A DNA stretch of 45,432 bases from Xylanibacter brevis ATCC 19188 (GCF_000621725.1 NZ_JHXM01000023.1:1-45432); one strand, 5' to 3'; shown: positions 9,070-16,947, counted from the stretch's first letter. Notes: generated by a model not told the origin, from the letters alone. Program-made: numbers and translations.

Positions 9070-10194
9070 ATGAAATTAGTTCTTGATACCAATGTTATCC
9101 ACGACGATTTTTTGTTGCATGGACCAAGAATAACAAAGTTGTGTAGTGCTGCACCTTCTTTGGGATATGAAGTGTTAATACCAGAGGTGGTTTGTGATGA
9201 GATGGTTAATCAATATAGAAAGAAACTCCTGCAAAACATGTCTGGTTATTCTGCCGTCGTAAAGATGATAGATGAAGTAAAGACTGGTACTAAGAGTTCT
9301 TTTGAAAAAGATGCATTCATTAATAAAAGTGTGGTGGATTACAAACCTGTTCTCCTGGGCAGACTACATGAACTTGGGATAAATATAATACCTTATCCCC
9401 GTGTTGATGCAAAAAGGCTGGTGTCAAAAGATTTACTCCAGAAAAAGCCTTTCAGAGAGGTGAAGGAAGAAACGATAGGTTTATGTGATGCCATGATTTG
9501 GGAATCGATAATGTCTATCTGTGACAGACCAACGGCCTTAATTGAAGATCCACAAATTGAGTTCTTATGTGCAAACACAAAAGATTTCGCAATATCAACC
9601 AATACACTTCATCCCGATTTGGTATCAGAGCTGAAAGAGGCTGGCTTTCTTGAAAACAGCGTAGAATTAATATCTGAAATTGATGTTTTTTTTAAGAAGA
9701 GAATTGATGCAGAGTTAGAAGAACTCAACGGCATTAAAAGCGCCTTGCTGAAAACGGGAAAATTCAATCGATTCAATCTCGCGGAAGAAGCATCCAAGAT
9801 CCTGAATGAAGACTTTATGGAGGAGAAACTACTTGAGTCAGATTTTGACTCAGGAAATTATGTTCACCTTTCTGGATACTGCGAGGACCCGACTATCAGA
9901 TATGTGAACGAACCCAAAATCAAAGAAATAGAGGTTAGGAGACTGGCAGATCAAACTGTGCTTATAGAGGCAAAGACGATAGTCCTAGTTGAAATGGACT
10001 ATTTTGTATATGCTGCGGATTACTATTTGATAGACGATGATAAGCAACCAGCCATCCTTGATGATAACTGGAATGACCATTATTATTGGGTAGAAGGAAC
10101 GGCTGAAGTTACTACGGCTTTGACATTCAGAACCACAGTAAAGGTTGGAAAAGTTTTATCGCAAGACGCAGAAATAACAGACGTTGAATTGTAG
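9070..10194 (+). CDS. PIN-domain (DUF4935-like) putative ribonuclease
   Basis: A 374-residue protein that opens with the PIN signature MKLVLDTNVIHDDF (D6). Further conserved acidic positions are PEVVCDEM, IGLCDAMIW and CANTKDF, the expected order of PIN metal-binding residues (D, E, D, D) over residues 1-180. The C-terminal ~190 residues are not recognised; they include an acidic helical part and a beta-rich end (alternating hydrophobic residues from residue 280). PIN domains are metal-dependent RNases, common as toxins; this longer two-domain form with a C-terminal sensor-like part occurs among defence genes. It is 53 bp after the PutAbiC-like gene and 42 bp before the three-Cys gene, in the same orientation. 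Confidence 0.8.
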   Translation: MKLVLDTNVIHDDFLLHGPRITKLCSAAPSLGYEVLIPEVVCDEMVNQYRKKLLQNMSGYSAVVKMIDEVKTGTKSSFEKDAFINKSVVDYKPVLLGRLHELGINIIPYPRVDAKRLVSKDLLQKKPFREVKEETIGLCDAMIWESIMSICDRPTALIEDPQIEFLCANTKDFAISTNTLHPDLVSELKEAGFLENSVELISEIDVFFKKRIDAELEELNGIKSALLKTGKFNRFNLAEEASKILNEDFMEEKLLESDFDSGNYVHLSGYCEDPTIRYVNEPKIKEIEVRRLADQTVLIEAKTIVLVEMDYFVYAADYYLIDDDKQPAILDDNWNDHYYWVEGTAEVTTALTFRTTVKVGKVLSQDAEITDVEL

Positions 10195-10236
10195 TTTTGA
10201 TATGCTTTGGAATTTTAGCAGAGATTTAAATATATA

Positions 10237-11037
10237 ATGACGAATAAAGAAAAACCTGTATTTGGAACAACGGAATGGGCGGCTTCAAACGTGAACTATT
10301 TGAAGGGCTGTAGCAATGACTGTAAGTATTGCTTCAGCAAGGAGATGGCCATCCGTTTTAAACGGAAAACACCGGAAAACTGGAAAGAGGAAGAAATAAA
10401 CTGGGAGGCATATAACAAGAATGTGAAACAGCGTGAGGGGTATATCATGTTCCCTTCAACGCATGACATCACGCCCCAACATCTTGATTTGGCTATAGAT
10501 TTTCTGAAAAGACTGCTTGGTAATGGGAATAAGGTGCTGATAGTGTCAAAACCCTCGTTTGAATGTATTAAGCGGATATGTGATTCATTCGCCGATTACA
10601 AAGACCAGATTTTGTTCCGCTTTACCATAGGTTCAACCAACAACAAGACGTTGAAGTTCTGGGAACCCAATGCGCCAGATTACAATGAAAGGAAAAAGGC
10701 TTTGGTTTATGCCTTTGAAGCTGGCTATCAGACAAGTATTTCTTGTGAGCCCATGCTGGATGACAAGATTGATAAGGTAATAGAAGACTTATCTCAATAC
10801 GTGACTGATGCCATATGGCTGGGCAAGATGAACTTTGCCATTAGACGGTTGCGTACTAACGGTCATTTGGATGCTGAAAACCAAGCTGCAGCAGAACAGC
10901 TGCTGGAATGGCAAAATGATGCCGCTATTAAGCAACTGTATAACAAATATAAGGATAATCCACAGATTAAGTGGAAAGAGAGTATCAAGAAAGTCGTAGG
11001 ATTGGAAGTCTCAACAATTAAAGGTGAGGACAAATAA
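10237..11037 (+). CDS. Three-Cys-motif protein (phage Gp37/Gp68 / DUF5131-like, radical-SAM-related)
   Basis: A 266-residue protein with GCSNDCKYCF near the N-terminus (C25, C29, C32), the CxxxCxxC spacing of a radical SAM iron-sulfur cluster. FGTTEWAASNVNYLKGC and YIMFPSTHDITP match the family often annotated as phage Gp37/Gp68. The C-terminal half has a barrel-like alternation (VLIVSKPS, LFRFTIGS, TSISCEPMLD, DAIWLGKMNF). This family is known to occur beside TcmP proteins, exactly as here with a 1-bp gap. The substrate is unknown; a modification of nucleic acid or of a partner is possible. Confidence 0.82.
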   Translation: MTNKEKPVFGTTEWAASNVNYLKGCSNDCKYCFSKEMAIRFKRKTPENWKEEEINWEAYNKNVKQREGYIMFPSTHDITPQHLDLAIDFLKRLLGNGNKVLIVSKPSFECIKRICDSFADYKDQILFRFTIGSTNNKTLKFWEPNAPDYNERKKALVYAFEAGYQTSISCEPMLDDKIDKVIEDLSQYVTDAIWLGKMNFAIRRLRTNGHLDAENQAAAEQLLEWQNDAAIKQLYNKYKDNPQIKWKESIKKVVGLEVSTIKGEDK

Positions 11038-11038
11038 T

Positions 11039-12199
11039 ATGGCAGAAGAAAAGGATTTCTTTAAGAAACAGACAGACTCGTCGCGTGTAAAAGCCAGTAT
11101 TGTTTCGGAGTACTTCCCGCAATACTGCAAGATTATACGCCGTAAGCACGAACCTGAAATGTTCAGGTACATAGACTTATTTGCAGGCCCTGGTATTTAC
11201 GAAGACGGTAACATTTCTACTCCTATTATGCTTGCCCGTAATATTGCCAAGGAAAGTTCACTGAAAGACAAAGTGCAGTTTGTGTTTAATGACTTGAACT
11301 ACTGTGAGGAACTAAGAGCCAATTTTGAGGCAGAGTTTCCTAGAGGCATTTTCCCGAAGAAGGTGTACTTTACGGATAAGAAGGTAGGTGATTATGAGAA
11401 TATCTATACCTATCTTGAGAAAAGCACGATGAAACTATGTGGAGGGTCATGGCGCAATGAACAGCCATCGCTACTATTCTTTGATCCTTTTGGCTATAAA
11501 GGTATGAGAACTGAAACATTGGCCAAGTTCCTGAAGAATTGGGGTAATGAGATATTCTTATTCATCAATACGAAGCGAATTAATCCTGCTCTGGAAAACG
11601 AATTGTTTGAGGAGATGATGAGGCTTTGGTTCCCTTCAAGGTTCGATACCCTTAAAGAGGAAGTAAGAAAACTTAAAACGCTGACGGAGAGATTGGAGTA
11701 TATCCTAACCAGTCTGCGTGAAGAGTTCGTGGCCTTGGTTGGCGGTATGGTGTATTGCTGTGCATTCCGCTTTCAGGAAGAGAATAGCCGAACTACCAGC
11801 CATTACATCCTACACATCACGAAGGGCCCAAGGGGATATGATTTGTGTAAGAGTGTGTATAACAAGTTTGCTAATGAGGATTTGGTTTTGAGTCATGGCA
11901 GTAATACCTATACATTTGACCCCAAGAAGTGCGCCAATGATGTGTCGTTGTTTGGAGATACTAATATGGCAGCGGAGGCTCTGAAAGACATACTTTGTAA
12001 ACAATACAAGGGAAAGACGATAACGGCCTTAGCCTTGTTTGAGGAACACCAGCGAGGGTCGAGATACAGCCGCGACCACTACACAAGAGCACTAAGAATG
12101 GCAGAAGAGAAGGGGCAGCTTACGGCAGAATATACCGATGGTAAGAACCATAAGGTGAAGGTACTGATAGATAAGGGCTGTGTGGTGACGTTTAAATGA
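11039..12199 (+). CDS. tcmP: Three-Cys-motif partner protein TcmP
   Basis: The start is taken at ATG 11039, 1 nt after the stop of the three-Cys gene; an in-frame GTG at 11024 lies inside that gene. The 386-residue protein carries RYIDLFAGPG (residues 43-52), resembling motif I of Rossmann methyltransferases, VFNDLN (82-87) and LLFFDPFGYKG (145-155), which resembles a DPP(Y/F)-like catalytic motif. These are hallmarks of the TcmP family. The C-terminus ends with a likely winged-helix segment (AEALKDILCKQYKG onward). It overlaps the next gene by ATGA, so the trio (three-Cys protein, TcmP, nuclease) is probably co-translated. An AdoMet-dependent modification activity is an inference from motifs. 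Confidence 0.85.
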   Translation: MAEEKDFFKKQTDSSRVKASIVSEYFPQYCKIIRRKHEPEMFRYIDLFAGPGIYEDGNISTPIMLARNIAKESSLKDKVQFVFNDLNYCEELRANFEAEFPRGIFPKKVYFTDKKVGDYENIYTYLEKSTMKLCGGSWRNEQPSLLFFDPFGYKGMRTETLAKFLKNWGNEIFLFINTKRINPALENELFEEMMRLWFPSRFDTLKEEVRKLKTLTERLEYILTSLREEFVALVGGMVYCCAFRFQEENSRTTSHYILHITKGPRGYDLCKSVYNKFANEDLVLSHGSNTYTFDPKKCANDVSLFGDTNMAAEALKDILCKQYKGKTITALALFEEHQRGSRYSRDHYTRALRMAEEKGQLTAEYTDGKNHKVKVLIDKGCVVTFK

Positions 12200-12972
12200 A
12201 ATATGGAATCAGTGATATGAGGATTACGAATGAGATTCCTGAAAGTTGGCAGGATTTGCAGGATAAGGTATGTAAGTATCTTAATCAGGCGGGTTATCAT
12301 GCAGAAACGACCAAAACCATTGAAATGGTAAGGGGAAAGGTCGAAGTGGATGTGTTTGCAACCTCGGATGATGAGCTTTTAAAGCAATTTATCTGTGAGT
12401 GTAAATACTGGGAAACGCCTGTGCCGCAAGAAAAAATACACGCCTTTAGAACTGTGGTACATGACTCAGGGTCAATGCTTGGTATCTTTATATCGAAGAC
12501 TGGCTACCAAAAAGGTGCCATCGAGGCAGCGTATTGTTCAAATGTGTTGCTGAGAGACTGGCAAGGTTTTATTGATATGATTGCAGTGAAATGGTTGAAG
12601 AACCGTTTTGATGAGGTTATGAGAATAGCATCACCACTTGCTACATATACGGATGTACTGGATGTTCCTGTGGAGATATTGAGTGATGAGGACAGAGCTT
12701 TAAATGAACAGCTTCTCAAGAGACATTTACCCCCATATATGATTGGAAGGGAGTTGCAAATGGGCATGCATAAAGAAATGTATGTTGACTGTGACGGAAC
12801 AAGATTTGAGGATTTTAATAGCTTGTTTAATTATCTGGAGGATGTATATAGGGAAGGTGTTGCGAGATACGGTGAGTTGTTCGCCAAATATAAGGAGGCG
12901 AAGCTTGATCTGGATAATGATGGCTATATGGTGTTCAATTCTCATATCTGTGAGTATTTGACGAAGGAGTGA
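12196..12972 (+). CDS. Mrr-like PD-(D/E)XK restriction endonuclease
   Basis: A 258-residue protein. The catalytic core reads VEVDVFA (D52) followed by FICECKYW (E68, K70), a textbook D-ExK arrangement of Mrr_cat nucleases, and then GIFISKTGYQKGAIEAA, the conserved C-terminal core helix region of that family. Residues 130-258 form an unrecognised helical extension that could be a target-sensing domain. Mrr-type enzymes cut modified or foreign DNA. The start overlaps the TcmP stop (ATGA); a second ATG at 12217 would trim seven residues. Co-translation with a methyltransferase-like protein suggests a restriction or modification-dependent system. Confidence 0.85.
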   Translation: MKYGISDMRITNEIPESWQDLQDKVCKYLNQAGYHAETTKTIEMVRGKVEVDVFATSDDELLKQFICECKYWETPVPQEKIHAFRTVVHDSGSMLGIFISKTGYQKGAIEAAYCSNVLLRDWQGFIDMIAVKWLKNRFDEVMRIASPLATYTDVLDVPVEILSDEDRALNEQLLKRHLPPYMIGRELQMGMHKEMYVDCDGTRFEDFNSLFNYLEDVYREGVARYGELFAKYKEAKLDLDNDGYMVFNSHICEYLTKE

Positions 12973-13112
12973 AGTTATGACACGTCAATTACAAATATGT
13001 ACCTAGACGGTTTTGTTTAGCCTTTGGTATTAGTATTGGTCGAAAAATAAAACAATATGTTAATTATGCTAAATAACAGTTGGCTAATGTAATTCGATCG
13101 AAGTGAAAATAT

Positions 13113-13120
13113 TACTTTTG
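13113..13120 (+). promoter_or_regulatory. -7 element TACTTTTG upstream of the AAA ATPase gene
   Basis: TACTTTTG matches the Bacteroidetes primary sigma -7 consensus TAnnTTTG and lies 24 bp before the start codon at 13144. No clear -33 TTTG was found at the usual distance. The 171-bp gap before this gene, with no visible terminator, separates it from the seven-gene unit. Confidence 0.5.
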
Positions 13121-13143
13121 CAGATAAATAAGAAAATATAGAT

Positions 13144-14346
13144 ATGAAACATATCATTATACACTCAGTAGGCCCTATCGTTGATGCGGATATTGATTTA
13201 AGGCAAATTAGCGTGATAATCGGTCCGCAGTCATTAGGTAAAAGCACAATCTTGAAGGTTGCAAGCTATTGTAGTTGGGTGGAAAAGAAGATAGAACTTC
13301 AACAAGATCCGTCTTTATTTGATGGCGAGAAATTCATTCTGCCATTGATGACTTTCCATAAAATGGGAAACTATTTAAATGACGACTCTTCTATTTTATA
13401 TGAGTCGGATTATATGAAATTCTCTTATACTCATTCGAAAAAGTTATTCTCTTTTGAATGGAAAGAGGCAAGATGGAACTATAAAAGAACGAAAATATCA
13501 TATATTCCATCAGAGAGAAATTTGGTGGCTGTAATCCCAAACTGGTTTGAAATATCACTGGAACATAACAATATCAGGAGTTTTATGACGGAATGGGAAA
13601 CTGCTAGAAGAAGTACAACGATGCTCTTGGATGTACTCCATCTTAACGTGTCATATCGTTATGATCCTGATTTAAAGAAGGATATGGTGAAGATACAGGA
13701 TGGCAGTACCATGGATATTACTGATATTTCCAGTGGACTTCAGTCTTTGATTCCTTTATATGTCCATCTTAATTATCTGAATTCAACATTGGCTCATTCT
13801 GATAGCCCAAGTAAGATAGCAGGAGACTGGGTGAATGAAGGACTTCGGAATAGTATTTATGAGGAGTTGTTTGTGAAGAAGGGAAGAACTGAGGTTGCGG
13901 AGTATAGTACAAATCAAGATATTCAAACAGACGAGGTTCCTGTTCCGATGTTGTATGGAAAGTATTATGGCGAGGATAGGTATGTCTTTTCACATGCATC
14001 AGACGTAGATGACTTTGAAGAGGTTCTTAATCAGTATGTATTAACAGACCATTGTGATATCTTTTTGGAGGAACCAGAAAACAATTTGTTCCCTCCGACT
14101 CAGGCTGGACTCACAAACTGGATTCTTGATTTGGCTAATGGTGAACATGCTAATTCGTTCTTCATAGCTACTCATAGTCCATATGTTTTAGGAGAATTGC
14201 TGAAGAATAAAACGCCCATGGGACTGTTCTTTATTTATGAGAAAGACGGTGCCACTATCGTTAAGACTGCATCAGACGAAGATATGCAGAATATTTATGA
14301 CTATGGTGTTGATGCATTCTTTAATATAGAAAACCTTGCAGAATGA
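13144..14346 (+). CDS. OLD-like/ABC-type AAA ATPase (AAA_15/21 class), first gene of a two-gene defence-type unit
   Basis: A 400-residue ATPase. Walker A is GPQSLGKST (residues 27-35), the signature-like motif is DISSGLQSLIPLY, Walker B is DIFLEEPENNLFP and the H-loop is ATHSPYVLGELL. The Walker pairs are separated by a ~250-residue helical insert, as in OLD, Gabija GajA, PARIS AriA and retron-associated ATPases. There is no fused TOPRIM nuclease; the C-terminus ends shortly after the H-loop. The next gene overlaps by ATGA and encodes a small TOPRIM-like protein, so the pair resembles an OLD enzyme split in two, or a PARIS-like pair with an unusually short partner. Defence is inferred from the architecture and the neighbours. 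Confidence 0.83.
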   Translation: MKHIIIHSVGPIVDADIDLRQISVIIGPQSLGKSTILKVASYCSWVEKKIELQQDPSLFDGEKFILPLMTFHKMGNYLNDDSSILYESDYMKFSYTHSKKLFSFEWKEARWNYKRTKISYIPSERNLVAVIPNWFEISLEHNNIRSFMTEWETARRSTTMLLDVLHLNVSYRYDPDLKKDMVKIQDGSTMDITDISSGLQSLIPLYVHLNYLNSTLAHSDSPSKIAGDWVNEGLRNSIYEELFVKKGRTEVAEYSTNQDIQTDEVPVPMLYGKYYGEDRYVFSHASDVDDFEEVLNQYVLTDHCDIFLEEPENNLFPPTQAGLTNWILDLANGEHANSFFIATHSPYVLGELLKNKTPMGLFFIYEKDGATIVKTASDEDMQNIYDYGVDAFFNIENLAE

Positions 14347-14897
14347 AAGATTCTTATCTACATATAGTGCCAGAATGTTATGTTGATACAAATCTGGTTC
14401 AGATTCTTATGCAAATAAAGGGTGTGAATCATCAGAATAGTTGTGGACAGGTTACCAATGTCATCAAGAATAAATTCAAGGATAAATTTGCAATTGGCAT
14501 TGTAGATAATGATAATCTTCAATCAAATTACTCAAATGCTTGTGTTGAAATTGCTCGTTCTAATGAATTAATTCTGTGTAAGCATCCAGAGAATCAGCAT
14601 TATTTGATAAAGATTAATCATGTAATGGAGAAATTTATACTTAATAGTGCTAAGGATGCTAACGTGGATTTGAAGGAGTTCGGTATTCCTGATGATCTGG
14701 AGGGATTGAAGAATGTAACCAAGTCTAAAACTTGTCTGGAAAATAGTGATTTAAGAAAGGCAATTAAAGCAGTGAGCATTTCAAACGAAATGCAACTCCT
14801 TACTGAAGTACTGAATTACCTGCAGGCGAATAAATATAATTCTAAAAGTGATGAACTAATAGGTATTTTTAAAGTTCATGGATTCATGAAACAATGA
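14343..14897 (+). CDS. Small TOPRIM-like partner of the AAA ATPase
   Basis: A 184-residue protein overlapping the ATPase stop by ATGA. It starts with a hydrophobic strand and an acidic residue (LHIVPECYVDTNL, E11), and has FAIGIVDNDN with D55 and D57 about 45 residues later. E followed by DxD is the TOPRIM catalytic pattern. The rest is mixed helix and strand without a recognised motif. Known ATPase partners in PARIS (AriB) are longer, and the Septu partner is an HNH protein, which this is not. A metal-dependent nuclease or tRNA/DNA-cleaving effector released by the ATPase is a plausible but unproven role. Confidence 0.65.
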   Translation: MKDSYLHIVPECYVDTNLVQILMQIKGVNHQNSCGQVTNVIKNKFKDKFAIGIVDNDNLQSNYSNACVEIARSNELILCKHPENQHYLIKINHVMEKFILNSAKDANVDLKEFGIPDDLEGLKNVTKSKTCLENSDLRKAIKAVSISNEMQLLTEVLNYLQANKYNSKSDELIGIFKVHGFMKQ

Positions 14898-14942
14898 TGA
14901 AGTGAACCCAGAAAGTTGGACACAACTTAAAGGTTCACTTCA
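14898..14942 (+). repeat. 45-bp palindromic element, copy 1 (inverted relative to 27231-27275)
   Basis: The ends are TGAAGTGAACC and GGTTCACTTCA, a perfect 11-bp inverted repeat. Inside lies a second small palindrome, AGTTG-gaca-CAACT. It starts immediately after the stop codon of the TOPRIM-like gene. The copy at 27231-27275 is in the opposite orientation and differs at only two of the 23 inner positions. The inner GTTGGACACA resembles ends of IS3-family elements. Confidence 0.85.
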
Positions 14943-15038
14943 GTTCCTCGTCATCCGAGAGAGCAACATTGTTTGCAAAGGTGGCGATAAAGGTGACATG
15001 GGGTGTCATACGATAGCGAAAATGAGGGTCCAACGCCC

Positions 15039-15287
15039 TCATTTTCGCATTTCTTTCTGAAACCACTCTTCTTCAGGAGCCCAGCCCCAGAAGCACTTTC
15101 CATCACCACCAAGATTCCATTGACTTGTAATCTCGTATTGTAGCATGGGAAGATTCTCAAAATGTTGGTTTTGCACCATTACATGTTCTCGTCGGCGGAA
15201 TTTGCGATGACTAATCTGTTTTCCGCGCTTCTGCGACTTACAGCAGCAACATGTGCCTGCTGGAAATCTTTTTCTGCTTCTACTCAT
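15039..15287 (-). CDS. Small Cys-rich basic protein of unknown function
   Basis: An 82-residue protein. The N-terminus is strongly basic (MSRSRKRFPAGTCCCCKSQ) with a CCCC cluster, followed by KRGKQISHRKFRRREH, and the C-terminus is Trp/Gly-rich (WNLGGDGKCFWGWAPEEEW). This pattern corresponds to a small conserved hypothetical protein that I recall from Bacteroidales genomes, and its composition is not that of a chance ORF. The basic N-terminus suggests nucleic-acid binding, and the cysteine cluster could bind metal. A -7 element lies about 160 bp upstream, leaving a long leader. Confidence 0.65.
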   Translation of the reverse strand: MSRSRKRFPAGTCCCCKSQKRGKQISHRKFRRREHVMVQNQHFENLPMLQYEITSQWNLGGDGKCFWGWAPEEEWFQKEMRK

Positions 15288-15443
15288 ATTACCTGTAATG
15301 CTGTGAGCGGTCGCAAACTCTCGTTGCGCCCTCGGTTAAACATTACGAGGCAATATTGTTAAAATGTTGTTTCATATCTATTCTATATTAATTGTATCGC
15401 TGCAAACTATACCATGATTATCATGGCTTTGCTTAATTGGGGG

Positions 15444-15451
15444 CAAAGATA
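15444..15451 (-). promoter_or_regulatory. -7 element TATCTTTG for the small Cys-rich protein
   Basis: CAAAGATA on the + strand reads TATCTTTG on the - strand, matching TAnnTTTG. Transcription would start near 15437, giving a leader of about 150 nt with a GCCATGATAATCATGGC palindrome near its 5' end. Confidence 0.45.
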
Positions 15452-15590
15452 GGTGTTTTTATGATATTAATGTAACTTTTGTGGCGAAAATCTTAGATTT
15501 TTCAAAGAAAAATTGGTAAAACTACGGCTAATTCGGAAAAAAACGAGGAATTTGAGCTCCGTTCCCTGGTCTGCTTTGCTGTGGATATTG

Positions 15591-15697
15591 AATTATACCT
15601 TAACGGGTATAATTTTGGCAAGAATATTTAAAAATATACCCGATATGATATAATTTTATGTAGTATTATATATATTTGTACCCGAAAAGGTATAATT
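15591..15697 (+). promoter_or_regulatory. Three operator-like inverted repeats upstream of the HipB-like gene
   Basis: O1 (15591-15614) is AATTATACC-N6-GGTATAATT, a perfect 9-bp inverted repeat. O2 (15632-15655) is AAATATACC-N6-GATATAATT, and O3 (15674-15697) is ATTTGTACC-N6-GGTATAATT. Their centres are 41 and 42 bp apart, close to four helical turns, so dimers would bind on one face. A -7 element TATATTTG (15671-15678) overlaps O3, which fits autorepression. The form TATACC-N6-GGTATA resembles the known E. coli HipB site TATCC-N8-GGATA. Confidence 0.75.
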
Positions 15698-15701
15698 GAG
15701 T

Positions 15702-15902
15702 ATGACTTTATCGGAACATTTAAAGGAGAAACGTAAGAGATACGGACTCTCGCAGGTGGAAATGGCTGAGAGGGCCGGTGTGGGGCTCAGGTTCGTCAGG
15801 GACCTGGAACAAGGTAAGCAGACATTACGAATGGACAAGGTTAACGATGTGCTGGCTTTGTTTGGAGAGTGTTTGGGACCTGTGAAGACTGATAACTTGT
15901 AA
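15702..15902 (+). CDS. HipB-like XRE-family helix-turn-helix repressor (orphan antitoxin)
   Basis: Start taken at ATG 15702; a TTG two codons upstream is also open. The 66-residue protein carries an XRE helix-turn-helix: LSQVEMAERAGVGLRFVRDLE around residues 18-38, followed by GKQTLRMDKVNDVLALFG, typical of HipB-type antitoxins of Bacteroidetes. These normally precede two short HipA genes. Here none follows: the next gene, 156 bp downstream, is a Y1 transposase. Three operators overlap its promoter. It could be an antitoxin remnant, or a solitary regulator that can still act in trans on related sites. Confidence 0.85.
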   Translation: MTLSEHLKEKRKRYGLSQVEMAERAGVGLRFVRDLEQGKQTLRMDKVNDVLALFGECLGPVKTDNL

Positions 15903-15939
15903 TCAAAACGATGACGAAAAGTGACAGTGGGGCAGGTTC

Positions 15940-16050
15940 CTCGTCACGTTAGAGCCCCTAACGAGGGGCGGGAATTAAAAACAATGACCATAGACACAGG
16001 GGCAAGCCCCTGCGCTAAGATATAAAACCCCTACGGGGCATTAAAAACAA
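15940..16050 (+). repeat. Short REP-like palindromes upstream of the RAYT gene
   Basis: Three GC-rich stems in about 100 bp: GCCCCT-aac-GAGGGGC, AGGGGC-aa-GCCCCT and CCCCTACGGGG, each set in AT-rich spacer with AAAAACAA. They share core words (AGGGGCAAGCCCC, CCCCTACGGGGC) with the long repeats downstream of the transposase, which suggests a REP family mobilised or maintained by it. Confidence 0.6.
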
Positions 16051-16058
16051 AACAACAT

Positions 16059-16514
16059 ATGCCACAATCATTATCTAAGATATACGTTCATCTGGTATTC
16101 TCGACCAAGGGCCGAACCGAAACCATACCCAAAACGCATTTGGCCGAGGTACACGCCTATGTGGCGGAGATATTCAACAATCACGGATGTCCCGCGATAC
16201 AGGTGGGTGGTACCGCTAACCATATACACATCCTATTCCTGTTGGGTAAACAAGCGAATTTGTCCGAAATCGTGCGAACCGTAAAATCGAGCACCACACG
16301 ATGGATCAACGAGAAGAACAATAACCCGTTCCATAAGTTTTTCTGGCAGGAGGGTTATGGTGCATTTAGCGTTAGCAACAGTCATGTGGATGCGGTAGTC
16401 GCGTATATCAAAGGTCAGGAAGAGCATCACAAGAAGGTGTCGTTCCAGGATGAGTTCCGCAAGATATGCCAATTGTACAAGGCCGAATTGGATGAGCGGT
16501 ACGCGTGGGATTAA
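16059..16514 (+). CDS. REP-associated Y1 (IS200/IS605-like) transposase, RAYT
   Basis: A 151-residue Y1 transposase. The HUH motif appears as NHIHILF and the catalytic tyrosine region as VVAYIKGQEEHH. KIYVHLVFSTKGR at the N-terminus and FWQEGYGAFSVS are characteristic of the IS200-like fold. No tnpB is present and no IS ends were seen. Instead GC-rich palindromic repeats lie on both sides, the arrangement known for domesticated RAYTs that act on REP sequences as single-strand endonucleases. The gene looks intact. Its GC-rich flanks differ from the AT-rich promoter region of the HipB-like gene upstream. Confidence 0.9.
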   Translation: MPQSLSKIYVHLVFSTKGRTETIPKTHLAEVHAYVAEIFNNHGCPAIQVGGTANHIHILFLLGKQANLSEIVRTVKSSTTRWINEKNNNPFHKFFWQEGYGAFSVSNSHVDAVVAYIKGQEEHHKKVSFQDEFRKICQLYKAELDERYAWD

Positions 16515-16536
16515 CGACCTCAACGGGGTCGAATAG

Positions 16537-16715
16537 CATAGCGTAGGGCCTCGGCCCTACGTGAATGGGTATCCACCCATCCATCGCCCCTGTAGGGGGC
16601 TCATATTCGTTATACGCCCCCTACAGGGGCATTTTTTATTTTATATACGTTCGTGTATCCAGGGGCAAGCCCCCGGGCTGTGTTATAACACTCCTTCGGG
16701 GTTATCGATGCCCTG
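16537..16715 (+). repeat. REP-like composite repeat R1
   Basis: About 179 bp containing several stems: CGTAGGGC-ctcg-GCCCTACG, ATGGGT-atcc-ACCCAT, a perfect 15-bp stem GCCCCTGTAGGGGGC with GCCCCCTACAGGGGC, and GGGGC-aa-GCCCC. It starts 22 bp after the RAYT stop. A second copy (R2) follows directly in the same orientation with high identity. Confidence 0.9.
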
Positions 16716-16729
16716 TAGGGGCAACATAA

Positions 16730-16947
16730 CATAGCGTAGGGTCTCGGCCCTACGTGAATGGGTATATCCACCCATCCACCGCCCCTGTAAGGGGCTCATA
16801 TTCGTTATACGCCCCCTACAGGGGCATTTTTATTTTATATAGGTTCGTGTACCCAGGGGCAAGCCCCCGGGCTGTGTTATAACACCCCTTCTTGCGTCCC
16901 TTCGGTAGCAAGCGAGCAAAGCTCGAGCGCGGGGTTATTGATGCCCT
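16730..16947 (+). repeat. REP-like composite repeat R2, with a ~39-bp internal insertion
   Basis: Same order of palindromes as R1. Near 16891-16929 R2 carries an extra ~39 bp made of two hairpins (CTTGC...GCAAG and CGAGC-aaa-GCTCG), absent from the matching place in R1. Small differences in the first and third stems (one mismatch each) make R2 the more degenerate copy. Confidence 0.85.

Noticed and set aside
13144..14897. Assignment as Septu or Gabija
   Set aside because: The partner has no HNH motif as in PtuB and is not a UvrD-like helicase as in GajB; the ATPase lacks the fused TOPRIM of GajA.
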